Of a DNA stretch of 49,644 nt, positions 1 through 9,807 are shown piece by piece. Source of the DNA: Lachnospiraceae bacterium. Lineage in GTDB: Bacteria > Bacillota > Clostridia > Lachnospirales > Lachnospiraceae. The stretch spans positions 1-49,644 of the forward strand of contig JAAWKM010000007.1 of the NCBI GenBank assembly GCA_022797375.1, in the 5' to 3' direction. Within the stretch, counting starts at the first letter, position 1. The number at the start of each line of letters is the position of its first letter. The translations under genes were made by a program, and so were the position numbers. Below the pieces are notes generated by a model, which ran no database searches, was not told the DNA's origin, and saw only the letters and a list, made by a program, of their open reading frames with translations.

Positions 1-25
1 CAGCTACGCTGTTCATAGTAACAAG

Positions 26-42
26 CAGCGCTTTCAGCGCTG
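26..42 (+). repeat. 17-nt palindromic hairpin, copy 1
   Basis: CAGCGCT-TTC-AGCGCTG; preceded by gtaacaag. Confidence 0.6.
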
Positions 43-249
43 AAAATGCACACATTTTGCAAAAAATCATGCAAAATGGCGCCATAAAACTCGTATTTTG
101 GGCACAAAACATGCCAAAAATCCTCGAATTTCATTGACTGTGAATAGTAACAAAACAGTTCTTTTTATAACAGGCAGGGGACTTGCTGCTTGACATTTTC
201 CTGCCCTGTGTTAATATATCAATGAAAGCTGGCAGCATTTTGGTGCAGA

Positions 250-1347
250 ATGGAGGTTATCGTGAATATTGTTGTTTTAACTGGAGGTATTAGTACAGAG
301 AGGGAAGTTTCACTTGTTACAGGTAAAGGGGTGTGTAATGCTTTAAGGGAATGCGGGCATAAGGCAGTCTTGCTTGATGTATTTTTTGGTTATGGTAAAG
401 AGGGGGATTCTTTAGATGGTATTTTTGAAGAAAAATCCCTGCTCAATGATGAAATACATGATATAAATGTTACAGACCCTGATATAGAAGAAATTAAGAA
501 ACTGCGGGGCGCTTATTTAAAGGATAAATGGAGTAATGACAGGCTTACAGGGCCTAATGTCATTGAAATATGCCATATGGCTGATATAGTGTTTATGGCT
601 TTGCATGGTGCTGATGGAGAAAATGGAAGGCTTCAGGCAGCATTTGATATACTTGGTATAAAATATACAGGTACAGGTTCATTCGGGAGTTCCCTTGCAA
701 TGGATAAATTTATATCTAAAAAGATATTAAAAGAAGGAGGGGTGCCAGTACCTTATGGTTTTATTGTTACAAAGAAAGAACTGGAAAAATGGCTTAATGG
801 AAGAAAAACACTAAAGGACAATATGTTCCCATGTGTTGTAAAGCCATGCTGCGGCGGTTCAAGTGTTGGCGTAAGTATAGCTAATAATAAAGAGGAGTAC
901 CAGAAAGCGCTGGAAACTGCCGCCAGGTATGAAGATGAAATACTTGTTGAAGAATACATAAAAGGAAGGGAGCTTTCAGCAGGAATAGTTGATGGTGAAA
1001 CTTACCCTGTTATTGAGATAATACCAAAACAAGGGTTTTATGATTACGAGACAAAGTACCAGCCAGGTATGGCAGATGATGTGTGTCCGGCAGATATAAG
1101 CATGGAACTGTGTAATAAGATACAAGGCTATGCAAAGAAGGTGTACCATATGCTTAAACTTGAGGCATATGCAAGGATAGATTTCCTGCTTGATGAAAAA
1201 GGGGATATATACTGTCTTGAAGCAAATACGCTTCCAGGAATGACACCAACAAGCCTGCTTCCGCAGGAGGCATCCGCAGTTAATGTAACTTATACAGAAT
1301 TATGTGGGAAAATAATTATGGCTTCATTGAAAAAATATAGAAAATAA
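250..1347 (+). CDS. ddl: D-alanine--D-alanine ligase
   Basis: ATP-grasp ligase motifs: GGISTEREVSLVTG, ALHGADGENG, KPCCGGSSVGVS, GFYDYETKYQPG, CLEANTLPGMTPTSLLPQ. Confidence 0.93.
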   Translation: MEVIVNIVVLTGGISTEREVSLVTGKGVCNALRECGHKAVLLDVFFGYGKEGDSLDGIFEEKSLLNDEIHDINVTDPDIEEIKKLRGAYLKDKWSNDRLTGPNVIEICHMADIVFMALHGADGENGRLQAAFDILGIKYTGTGSFGSSLAMDKFISKKILKEGGVPVPYGFIVTKKELEKWLNGRKTLKDNMFPCVVKPCCGGSSVGVSIANNKEEYQKALETAARYEDEILVEEYIKGRELSAGIVDGETYPVIEIIPKQGFYDYETKYQPGMADDVCPADISMELCNKIQGYAKKVYHMLKLEAYARIDFLLDEKGDIYCLEANTLPGMTPTSLLPQEASAVNVTYTELCGKIIMASLKKYRK

Positions 1348-1364
1348 CAGGGGATTATCCAGAT

Positions 1365-2759
1365 ATGAAACAAATAACACCAGCAAGGATTACAATACTT
1401 TGTGAAGGGATATATTATGGAAGCAGGGATATAAAGGATACAGAGATATCTTCAATAACAACAGATAGCAGGAATATTGCCAGTGGGTGTGCATTTGTAG
1501 CAATAAAGGGTGCACGTACAGATGGCAATAAATATATAATGCAGGCATATAATAATGGTGCGGTATGTTGTATTTCAGAGTTTACACCACAGGAAGCATG
1601 CGGTACAGAAGAACTGCCGGCAAGTTGTGCATTTATCCAGGTAAAATCATGTTACCAGGCATTAAAAGATATTGCAACATTTTACCGTACAGTCTGTGGC
1701 ACTAAGATTATAGGGATTACAGGAAGTGTTGGGAAGACTACAACAAAAGAAATGGTTGCATCTGTGCTTTCTGAACATTTTAATACATTAAAAACACAGG
1801 GAAACTTTAATAATGAAGTGGGGGTGCCACTTACATTGTTCCGCCTGCGTGAAGAACATGAGATAGCAGTGGTGGAAATGGGCATAAGTGAGTTTGGGGA
1901 AATGACAAGGCTTAGCAAAATAGTAAAACCTGATATATGTATTATTACCAATATAGGACAGTGCCATCTTGAAAACCTTGGTGACAGGGATGGTGTGCTT
2001 AAAGCTAAGACAGAGATTTTTTCATCAATGGCAGAGAATGGTGTTGCATATCTTAATGGTGATGATGATAAATTATCACAGATAAAAGAGGCCAAAGGAA
2101 ATAAACCTGTATTCTTTGGAACTGGAGGCAATTGTGATGTGTATGCAAAAAATATAGTACAGAAAGGGCTTGAGGGTACATACTTTGATGCAGTAGCAGG
2201 AGATAAAATTATACCACTGCATGTACCAGTGCCAGGAATGCATATGGTTACAAATGCCCTTGCAGCAGTTGCAGTTGCTACAGGGCTTGGCATGGGAGCA
2301 GCAGAAACCGCAGCAGGCATAAGCAAATTTAAACCAGTAGGAGGGCATAGCAATATTAAGAAGACCGCCAGGTTTACAATAATGGATGACTGTTATAATG
2401 CAAGCCCTGCATCAATGAGAGCTGCAATTGATGTGCTTTCAGATGTAAAAACATATAAGATTGCAATAATAGGTGATATGTTTGAACTTGGGGCAAATGA
2501 AAAAATAATGCATTTTGATATAGGTGCATATGCTGTACAAAAGGGTATCGACTGCATAGTGTGTGCAGGTGAACTGGCAAGGCAGTATGTGGCAGGAGCA
2601 CTGGCAATAGATGAAAACCACAACATAATGTATTATGAAAATACAGATAAGGCTGTTGAAATGCTTGGAAATATTGTAAAAGATGGCAGTTCAATACTTG
2701 TTAAAGCGTCACATGCAATGGGGTTTGAAAAAATTACCAGTGCCCTGGAAAATATGTAG
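1365..2759 (+). CDS. murF: UDP-N-acetylmuramoyl-tripeptide--D-alanyl-D-alanine ligase
   Basis: Mur ligase motifs GITGSVGKTTTKEM, NFNNEVGVPLT, DDCYNASPASMRAAI; adjacent to ddl. Confidence 0.93.
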   Translation: MKQITPARITILCEGIYYGSRDIKDTEISSITTDSRNIASGCAFVAIKGARTDGNKYIMQAYNNGAVCCISEFTPQEACGTEELPASCAFIQVKSCYQALKDIATFYRTVCGTKIIGITGSVGKTTTKEMVASVLSEHFNTLKTQGNFNNEVGVPLTLFRLREEHEIAVVEMGISEFGEMTRLSKIVKPDICIITNIGQCHLENLGDRDGVLKAKTEIFSSMAENGVAYLNGDDDKLSQIKEAKGNKPVFFGTGGNCDVYAKNIVQKGLEGTYFDAVAGDKIIPLHVPVPGMHMVTNALAAVAVATGLGMGAAETAAGISKFKPVGGHSNIKKTARFTIMDDCYNASPASMRAAIDVLSDVKTYKIAIIGDMFELGANEKIMHFDIGAYAVQKGIDCIVCAGELARQYVAGALAIDENHNIMYYENTDKAVEMLGNIVKDGSSILVKASHAMGFEKITSALENM

Positions 2760-2810
2760 AACTTTAAATTATATTCCCAGTCTGACCTGCTTCCTGCCCA
2801 TAAATAGAAA

Positions 2811-2838
2811 ACTGGTGGCATATAAAACTGCCACCAGT
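2811..2838. terminator. Hairpin between convergent murF and MCP genes
   Basis: Perfect 10-bp stem ACTGGTGGCA / TGCCACCAGT with 8-nt loop; no strong T tract seen. Confidence 0.55.
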
Positions 2839-2854
2839 GGGATTATATAGAATT

Positions 2855-4663
2855 TTATAACTTTACAAACACTTCTGTTTCTTTCTTAAGTGTACTTGCA
2901 ATTTCGCGGTTCTCTTCAATTTCCTGTGAAATATTGTCGATATCTGTTGCAAGCTCCTGTACGCTGTCAGCAGTGCTTGCTACGCCATTTGTACCTTCAT
3001 CTATTGCAGTGCTTATTGATTCCATAGAGTTCGCAATTTCTGATACTGAATTTTTCAATGCATCTGTCCTCATTGTAAACTGTTCCATTACGCTTTCAAT
3101 ATATGTCGCATTTTGTTTATATTCACTGCCAGATTTTACGAAGTCTTCAAAATCGTGAAGTATTGAGTTATTAAGGTAGTCAATAAGGTCATTGGCATGG
3201 AATGCAAGGTTATGTACTGCTTCAACAATAACACTGTTTATTGTCTGGATATGGCTGGCAGTATTGCTGCTCTCATCAGCAAGATGGTTAATTTCACTTG
3301 CAACAACAGCAAAACCCTTGCCTGCTTCACCTGCCCTTGCTGCTTCTATGGATGCATTAAGTGCAAGCAGCGTGGTCTGTTCAGAAATATTTAAAATATT
3401 GTCAGTAAGGTTGTTAATCTGGTCAATGCTCTTGCTGTCTTCTATAGCTTTATTAAGTACACTTAATATCTGTGAAACTTTTTCCATGGTAGTATCCATA
3501 TTTGTCCTTGCAGCAGTTTCCATTCTTTCAGCATGGTTCTTCATCTGCTTTGAATATGAATTGATTTCAACGGTTTTTTCGGCAATAGTATTAACCTCTT
3601 CGTTAACAGAAGAAACATTATTATTAATAGTAAATGAGTTGTTGCCAACTTCTGACATTGTAGCAGAAAGTTCTTCTGTAAATGCAGACAGATCAGTTAC
3701 GCTTCCATTTGATGTTATTATGCGTTCTGAAATTTCTCCTGTTATTTTATCCATCTTATTGGATATTTCTGAAACCATTCCAAATATGCTCTGCAGCTTT
3801 TCAATAAACAGGTTGATACCATTGCCAAGTTCTGCAATTTCATCATTGGAATATATTGTAATACGTTTGGTCAGGTCACCATGTCTTTCATCAATATCTT
3901 TAATTATTGCAGTAAGTTCACGTTCACCATTTGTAATAGGCCTTATAATCTTTATAAGCACTACAAGGATTGCTATAATTATTGATAAAATACATATAAT
4001 TATTGAAACAGCATTTATTACAAAAGATATTTTATATACATTCTGCAATTCTTTTTTCGCATCGTCAGATGCTGTTTTTGAATGTTCTACTAAACTGTCA
4101 ACTTTTGAATATAAATTATCAGAATAGTTCTTTAAATTTACATTAGCAACCTGGAAAGCATCTTCTTTATTGTGGTTAGCACTAAGTGCCATCATATTGG
4201 CAATGTTCTTCTTGAAACCATCATAATTGCCAATAAGCACATCATATTCTTTTTTATCTTCGCTGCCAAGGTATTGCCTGAAATTTTCAAATGTTGTGTC
4301 AAGTTCTTTCTCACTTGTATTGATTGAATTGACAAGTTCAATCATTGTAAGTGCATCTGTTGCAACTATATGTGACAATGCCATATTATGTATATTCATA
4401 GCGCCGCTTTTTAAGTCTGCAAGCACTGTAATGCCAGTAAGATATTTATCTGAAATAGTAGTGGCTTTTGAATTAACATTTCTTAAATTAATTATTGAAA
4501 TAATATTTGCTATAATTGCGAGTACAGCCAGTATAAGGAGCGGGGTAAAAAGCCATGTTTTAATGCTGGACTTCCTGGCTTTTTTTCTAGCTGGCCTGCC
4601 AGGTTTCATTTTGCCAGGCCTGGCATTGTCCGGCTTATGTTTTTTTTGTTTTTTATCAGCCAT
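2855..4663 (-). CDS. Methyl-accepting chemotaxis protein
   Basis: Two TM segments, HAMP-like region, signalling-domain hairpin [27 protein letters not shown]. Start placed at MADKK (4663) because a GAGG Shine-Dalgarno precedes it; the provided ORF extends to 4750. Confidence 0.92.
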   Translation of the reverse strand: MADKKQKKHKPDNARPGKMKPGRPARKKARKSSIKTWLFTPLLILAVLAIIANIISIINLRNVNSKATTISDKYLTGITVLADLKSGAMNIHNMALSHIVATDALTMIELVNSINTSEKELDTTFENFRQYLGSEDKKEYDVLIGNYDGFKKNIANMMALSANHNKEDAFQVANVNLKNYSDNLYSKVDSLVEHSKTASDDAKKELQNVYKISFVINAVSIIICILSIIIAILVVLIKIIRPITNGERELTAIIKDIDERHGDLTKRITIYSNDEIAELGNGINLFIEKLQSIFGMVSEISNKMDKITGEISERIITSNGSVTDLSAFTEELSATMSEVGNNSFTINNNVSSVNEEVNTIAEKTVEINSYSKQMKNHAERMETAARTNMDTTMEKVSQILSVLNKAIEDSKSIDQINNLTDNILNISEQTTLLALNASIEAARAGEAGKGFAVVASEINHLADESSNTASHIQTINSVIVEAVHNLAFHANDLIDYLNNSILHDFEDFVKSGSEYKQNATYIESVMEQFTMRTDALKNSVSEIANSMESISTAIDEGTNGVASTADSVQELATDIDNISQEIEENREIASTLKKETEVFVKL

Positions 4664-4669
4664 TTTAAA

Positions 4670-4730
4670 CCTCATTTCTGCACTGCTTTTTGTGCAAAAA
4701 GCAATTTTGTGCCAAGCAGTACACAGACAC
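4670..4730 (-). repeat. 61-nt repeated leader, copy 1 (upstream of MCP)
   Basis: Reverse complement gtgtctgtgtactgcttggcacaaaattgctttttgcacaaaaagcagtgcagaaatgagg; matches copy 2. Confidence 0.7.
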
Positions 4731-4784
4731 AAAATTTGCACTACATCCATTCTTGTTTACAGCATATTTATATTTTCCAGCCTG

Positions 4785-6059
4785 TTACCCTACAACAGAA
4801 GCTTTAATTTTTTTAACTGTATTATCAAGCAATGTCTGCAGGTCCTCTCCACCTGTATTGCCCTTTGCCATCTGGTTGCCAAATTCAGTGGCAGGGTCCC
4901 AGAAGTTGACACCAAGCCTTTGGAGTTCTGAAAACTCAGACTGTGCTATAACAGCCTGTACTGCTGGTGATTTCATTATCTCATCAGACTTTGAAGCATT
5001 TATATTAGAAGGTCCCTGGCCTCTTATTTCAAAACGCAGTTTCTGGTTCTCTTCATTAGAAATATAATTAGCAAGCTTATGTGCCCAGTCCAGGTATTTT
5101 GAGTATGGGTTTACGCCTATCATTTTATATCCAAAGTAACATGACATCTGGACTTGTTTTCCTGCAACTGTATATGAGGGCAGGACTGAAGCAGCATAAT
5201 TATCACCAAGTATGCCTTTAATTGTTGATTCATCCCATACACCACTTACACATGCAATAACCTTGCCCTGCTGTAATCCTTTAATCCATTCAGTTGTATT
5301 CTGGAATCCAGGATTCCTGCCAATTTTCATAAGTGCATTGGCAACATCTGCGCCTGTTATGTCACCTTTTTTAGAATTCCATGTACAGAAGTTAGTTACA
5401 CCATCTTTATTTAATCCTAATTTTAAACCTGTCTGGCCATAAAAAGAATAGAGATACCAGCCAGAAGACCAGTCCATTGCAAATTTCTTTTTATTTTTAG
5501 CTGCTATGCTTAAGATTTTATCAAGTGATTTCACATCTTTTTCACTTAAATATTTTTTATTATAATATAGAAAATATCCGTTATCAGCAGTTATAGGGTA
5601 TCCATATATATTGTCATATATAGTTACTGCATCTACTGATGCTTCAAGGTTGTTTGCCCTGATTTCTTCGGGGTTCAGTACTGGTGATGCAGCGCCGCCT
5701 GCCACTATTGACTGTATATCACCATCAGTAGTTGTGTATACATCAGCAGCATTTAATACATCACCTAGTAAAGCACCACGGCACTGTCCTTCAACTACAG
5801 GCTTCCAGTCAATTGTAATATCTGCCTTGTCTGCATTTTCCTTTATAAAATTTTCTGTAACGACAGCAACATAATCTTTATCTTCCTCACCTGCCCATAA
5901 GGAAAGTGTAACTTTTTCTTTGCCTTGGTTTGCATTTTCCTCTTTTTTTATTCCTTCAGAAGATGAAGTGTCTTTTGTAGATGTTTTTTTGCCACAGCCA
6001 GAAAGTAAAAGGCCTATAGCAGAAACAGCCAGAAGACATTTTAGTAGATTTTTACCCAT
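4785..6059 (-). CDS. Extracellular solute-binding lipoprotein (ABC transporter SBP family 1-like)
   Basis: Lipobox LLLSGCGKK; sugar-type SBP sequence (LSLWAGEEDKDYVAVVTENFIKEN..., ITADNGYFLYYNKKYLSEKDVKSLD). Confidence 0.85.
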   Translation of the reverse strand: MGKNLLKCLLAVSAIGLLLSGCGKKTSTKDTSSSEGIKKEENANQGKEKVTLSLWAGEEDKDYVAVVTENFIKENADKADITIDWKPVVEGQCRGALLGDVLNAADVYTTTDGDIQSIVAGGAASPVLNPEEIRANNLEASVDAVTIYDNIYGYPITADNGYFLYYNKKYLSEKDVKSLDKILSIAAKNKKKFAMDWSSGWYLYSFYGQTGLKLGLNKDGVTNFCTWNSKKGDITGADVANALMKIGRNPGFQNTTEWIKGLQQGKVIACVSGVWDESTIKGILGDNYAASVLPSYTVAGKQVQMSCYFGYKMIGVNPYSKYLDWAHKLANYISNEENQKLRFEIRGQGPSNINASKSDEIMKSPAVQAVIAQSEFSELQRLGVNFWDPATEFGNQMAKGNTGGEDLQTLLDNTVKKIKASVVG

Positions 6060-6378
6060 ACCAGTTCCTCCTTAAATATTATATTTTATTTCCCTGTATG
6101 GCAGCCACTTTTCCAGGGATAGCAGAACATAATAGCTAAAATGCACAAATAATTTCAGGGTACATGGATAACTTTAGTATAATTTTACTACATTTTTACG
6201 GATTAGACAATCCAAAATTAAGAAAAATCTTTTTATTTTTTTGTTATTCGGTTTTAATGGGTTTCATGGCAAATTATTCTGGTTTTTATTGTAAATTTGC
6301 AGTTATCCTTTGCTGGCAGACGGACGCAGAATAACTGGAAATTTTATGAAACGGACGTGGGTTACATTTGCTGTTTTC

Positions 6379-6407
6379 TTGAAAATTATAAATAAAAATG
6401 TTATACT
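6379..6407 (+). promoter_or_regulatory. Sigma-A-type promoter for the methionine-gamma-lyase-family gene
   Basis: TTGAAA - 17 nt - TATACT. Confidence 0.6.
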
Positions 6408-6451
6408 TTTTAATATTATGGAAGTTTTTACATAATAAGAGAATAATATTT

Positions 6452-6512
6452 GTGCCTGCGTGCTGCCTGGCATAAAATTAGATTATACTTAGAGAGCAGT
6501 GCAGAAATGAGG
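6452..6512 (+). repeat. 61-nt repeated leader, copy 2
   Basis: gtgcctgcgtgctgcctggcataaaattagattatacttagagagcagtgcagaaatgagg; ungapped match of 47/61 by hand count to the reverse complement of 4670-4730; ends in the Shine-Dalgarno of the gene starting at 6519. Confidence 0.7.
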
Positions 6513-6518
6513 AATATT

Positions 6519-7823
6519 ATGGATATTTTAAAGGACTACTTCATTAAAGCAGGAATAGATGGGGATATATACGATTTTTGTAGTAATATACAAATGGGAT
6601 TAAAAGAGCGGTTTGAAGAAATAGACCAGACAGCAGAATACAACCAGATGAAAGTACTGCTTGCCCTTCGTAAGCATAAAACAAGTACAGCCTGTTTTGA
6701 GTCTTCAACAGGGTATGGCTATGATGATATGGGAAGGGAGACTTTAGAAGCTGTATATGCAGAAATATTTGGTGCAGAAGCAGCACTTGTGCGGCCGCAG
6801 CTTACTTGTGGGACACATGCACTTACAGTGGCGTTGTCTGCTATTTTAAGACCAGGTGATGAACTTTTATCTCCTGTAGGGAGGCCATATGATACGCTTG
6901 AGGGTGTTATAGGAGTTAAAGAAGATAACCCTCCATGTTCACTTAAGGAATTTGGCATAACATACAGGCAGGCAGACCTTCTTCCAGACGGTACATTTGA
7001 CTATGATGCCATAAGGGAGGCGGTTAATGAAAAGACGAAGCTTGTAACAATACAAAAGTCAAAAGGGTATGAGCCAAGGCCTACATTTTCTGTGGCACAG
7101 ATTAAGGAACTTGTGTCATTCATAAAGTCTTTAAAACCAGATGTAATCTGTATGGTTGACAACTGCTATGGTGAGTTTGTCGAGAGAACAGAACCAATAG
7201 AAGCAGGCGCAGACCTCTGTGCAGGTTCGCTTATTAAAAATCCAGGAGGCGGTCTGGCTCCGATAGGAGGGTATATTGCAGGTAAGAAGGAACTTGTGGA
7301 TATGTGTGCATACAGGCTTACTGCACCTGGTCTTGGTAAAGAAGTTGGTGCAACACTTGGCCTTAACAGATCCTTTTTCCAGGGCCTTTTTCTTGCACCT
7401 GTTGTTACAGCAGGTGCACTTAAGGGGGCAATATTTGCAGCAGGCATATATGAAAAACTTGGATTTAGTGTCATACCTTCCGCAGGCTCACCAAGGTATG
7501 ACATAATACAGGCTGTATCACTTGGTTCTAAAGAGGCACTGGTTTCGTTCTGTAAGGGTATACAGGCAGCATCACCTGTGGACAGCCATGTAGCGCCAGA
7601 ACCATATGCGATGCCAGGATACCATAGTGATGTTATAATGGCAGCAGGTGCATTTATACAAGGCTCATCAATAGAACTAAGTGCTGATGGCCCTGTAGAA
7701 CCACCATATGCAGTATATTTCCAGGGTGGCCTTACATGGTATCATGCAAAGTTTGGCATTATGATGTCGTTACAGTATTTAAAGAATTCAGGGTTAGTGG
7801 ATATTAGCAGATTAAAAGAATAA
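6519..7823 (+). CDS. Methionine gamma-lyase family / aluminium resistance family PLP enzyme
   Basis: QMKVLLALRKHKTSTACFESSTGYGYDDMGRETLE, SLIKNPGGGLAPIGGYIAGK (PLP Lys motif). Start at MDILKDYF chosen from the SD; ORF track starts at 6450. Confidence 0.85.
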   Translation: MDILKDYFIKAGIDGDIYDFCSNIQMGLKERFEEIDQTAEYNQMKVLLALRKHKTSTACFESSTGYGYDDMGRETLEAVYAEIFGAEAALVRPQLTCGTHALTVALSAILRPGDELLSPVGRPYDTLEGVIGVKEDNPPCSLKEFGITYRQADLLPDGTFDYDAIREAVNEKTKLVTIQKSKGYEPRPTFSVAQIKELVSFIKSLKPDVICMVDNCYGEFVERTEPIEAGADLCAGSLIKNPGGGLAPIGGYIAGKKELVDMCAYRLTAPGLGKEVGATLGLNRSFFQGLFLAPVVTAGALKGAIFAAGIYEKLGFSVIPSAGSPRYDIIQAVSLGSKEALVSFCKGIQAASPVDSHVAPEPYAMPGYHSDVIMAAGAFIQGSSIELSADGPVEPPYAVYFQGGLTWYHAKFGIMMSLQYLKNSGLVDISRLKE

Positions 7824-7943
7824 ATGAGGAATTAAGCCTTCCAGTTTTCTGGGTTTACTGGAATACCAGGCAGGACAGGAACAATAAATAATGGAAGCCT
7901 GCTGGCAGACAGGCTGGATTAATTAAAAGGGAACTAAGGTTTT

Positions 7944-8609
7944 ATGCATAGAATAGCAGTTATATCAGATACACATGGTATGTTAAGGGAAGAAGTAATA
8001 CAACAGGCAAGGACTTGTGAAGCCGTATTACATGCTGGAGATATTGGCGGACGGGATGTTATAAATAAACTTCGTGAAGCAGTTCCTGTATATGCCATAA
8101 AAGGAAATATTGATAAAGAGGGTATACAGGATATTCCAGAAGAATTGTATTTTACACTTTATGGGTTTAATTTCTATATGGTACATAACAGAAAACATAT
8201 AAAAACAGATATAAATGCAGCAGATATAATAATTTATGGACATTCACACATATATAAAGAAGAACATGCAGGAAATGTATTATACTTAAACCCTGGGAGC
8301 TGCGGGCCTGGACGTTTCCGCCTTGCAATAACGATGGCAGTAATAACACTGGATGAAGAAAGACATATATTTAGTGTAGAAAAGATTAACTGCATTAAGG
8401 CAGGGGCAAAGGAAACAGGACAGAAAGATATGTACAGTCTTGTTAAAAATGTAATAAAAGATATGGATGCGGGAAAGAATATATCTGTAATAGCTACAAA
8501 GAATGGGGCACAGGAAGAGCTGGTAGAAAAAATCTGCCGTATTTACAGTACACATCCTGGAATAAATACAGATGGCATATTAAACAGGCTGGATATATGG
8601 AATTTATAA
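7944..8609 (+). CDS. YfcE/MJ0936-type metallophosphoesterase
   Basis: AVISDTHGMLREE, VLHAGDIGG, KGNIDKE, IIYGHSHIYKEE, YLNPGSCGPGR. Confidence 0.85.
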   Translation: MHRIAVISDTHGMLREEVIQQARTCEAVLHAGDIGGRDVINKLREAVPVYAIKGNIDKEGIQDIPEELYFTLYGFNFYMVHNRKHIKTDINAADIIIYGHSHIYKEEHAGNVLYLNPGSCGPGRFRLAITMAVITLDEERHIFSVEKINCIKAGAKETGQKDMYSLVKNVIKDMDAGKNISVIATKNGAQEELVEKICRIYSTHPGINTDGILNRLDIWNL

Positions 8610-8643
8610 TCCAGGGACAGCCTGGTAACTGGTTTCTGGAATT

Positions 8644-9786
8644 TTGTGGGAGGTACAGGCAGTGACAGAGAAAGAACAGATAGTAAAAGAATATAAACAG
8701 ACTTTAAATATGCCGCATTCAAGGGCACGCAATGAAGTTTTATATAGTTTAATTGGACGTGCTGATATTATCAGGGACCACCATTTACAGAAGTATTTAA
8801 GATGGATGTATGCTGATGAACTTATGAGGTGTGGCGACCAGGGCAAAGTATTTCCTGTTGTTGCAGAATATATTTCGCTGCGCAAAGAAGAGGAAGAGTG
8901 GTGTCCGCCTGGTGGTGTTGATGGAATTGAATATATGGCTGACTACTGCCTGGAAGTTCTATGTTACCTGCCTCAGATTTCTCTTACCCAGGCAGAGAAT
9001 ATAATAAAAATACTGGAAGAAATGCTTCTCTTCAACAGATATGGCAGAAGGCTTTATTACCAGCGGCTGTTCAGGTTTTATTCAGTAATTGATACATATA
9101 AAGCACTGGAATATTATTATCTTTTTAAGAATACAAAGCGTGATATAACTTCAGACTGCAAGGCATGTGAACAGGCAGATATGGCAAGGCTGTTTTTTAG
9201 AATGGGTGATATGGCAATGGCGGACTGGCTTGCACGTCCTATAATTGATGGTACACTGCAGTGCCATGATGTGCCCCGCAGCGTATGGCTGCTTTATCTG
9301 CAACGTGCCCTTGATTATAAAGACCTGGCAAAAGCTGCCCCGCTTGCAAAGTCATTATACAGGACAAGTGAAATAAATGACCCCACAGACCTTGGTTATT
9401 TTGGAGGGATAATGCGCTGTTTTGCATTTACAGAACCTGCGAGGGCAGAAATGCTGTTAAAAAATTTTCTTGAAAGATGGGATGTATTATGGGATAAAGA
9501 AAGGTGGTTTTCATTTCTTAAAGGTTCATGGACTGTATGCCATGAATGTGCTAAGAGTAACACTACAATACAGGTTAAGAGGCTTAATAATAAAGTGCCG
9601 TTCTGGAATAAAGATGGCATTTATAATATAAAAGAAATGGAAGAGTGGTTTTATAATGAAGCTTTTAAAATTGCAGAAAGTTTTGATAAACGCAATGGTA
9701 CAAGCTTTTATACAGAAGAATTTGAAAGGGCAGTATATTCAGCAAATTATAAGGAAGGACAGCATTTCTGGCTGCTGGACATATAA
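8644..9786 (+). CDS. Helical-repeat-like hypothetical protein, paralogue A
   Basis: Shares SDCKACEQ, CHDVP, GGIMRCFA, EEWFYNEA and FDKRNGTSFY with ORFs at 12293 and 13472. Confidence 0.6.
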   Translation: MWEVQAVTEKEQIVKEYKQTLNMPHSRARNEVLYSLIGRADIIRDHHLQKYLRWMYADELMRCGDQGKVFPVVAEYISLRKEEEEWCPPGGVDGIEYMADYCLEVLCYLPQISLTQAENIIKILEEMLLFNRYGRRLYYQRLFRFYSVIDTYKALEYYYLFKNTKRDITSDCKACEQADMARLFFRMGDMAMADWLARPIIDGTLQCHDVPRSVWLLYLQRALDYKDLAKAAPLAKSLYRTSEINDPTDLGYFGGIMRCFAFTEPARAEMLLKNFLERWDVLWDKERWFSFLKGSWTVCHECAKSNTTIQVKRLNNKVPFWNKDGIYNIKEMEEWFYNEAFKIAESFDKRNGTSFYTEEFERAVYSANYKEGQHFWLLDI

Positions 9787-9807
9787 TAGAAAGGTGAGGA
9801 TTTATTT

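Noticed and set aside
250-1347. Possible Van-type D-Ala-D-Lac ligase
   Set aside because: The omega-loop region reads GFYDYETKYQPG, typical of normal Ddl, and no vanH/vanX-like genes are adjacent; murF follows.
1682-2694. Several minus-strand ORFs over murF
   Set aside because: Overlap a strongly supported coding gene and show no recognisable domain or start signal.
3192-4127. Long plus-strand ORF (311 aa) antisense to the MCP gene
   Set aside because: Low-complexity hydrophobic translation opposite a well-supported MCP; a shadow ORF.
4670-6512. Leader repeat as a c-di-GMP (GEMM) or other known riboswitch
   Set aside because: I could not match known consensus elements; left as an unknown repeated leader.
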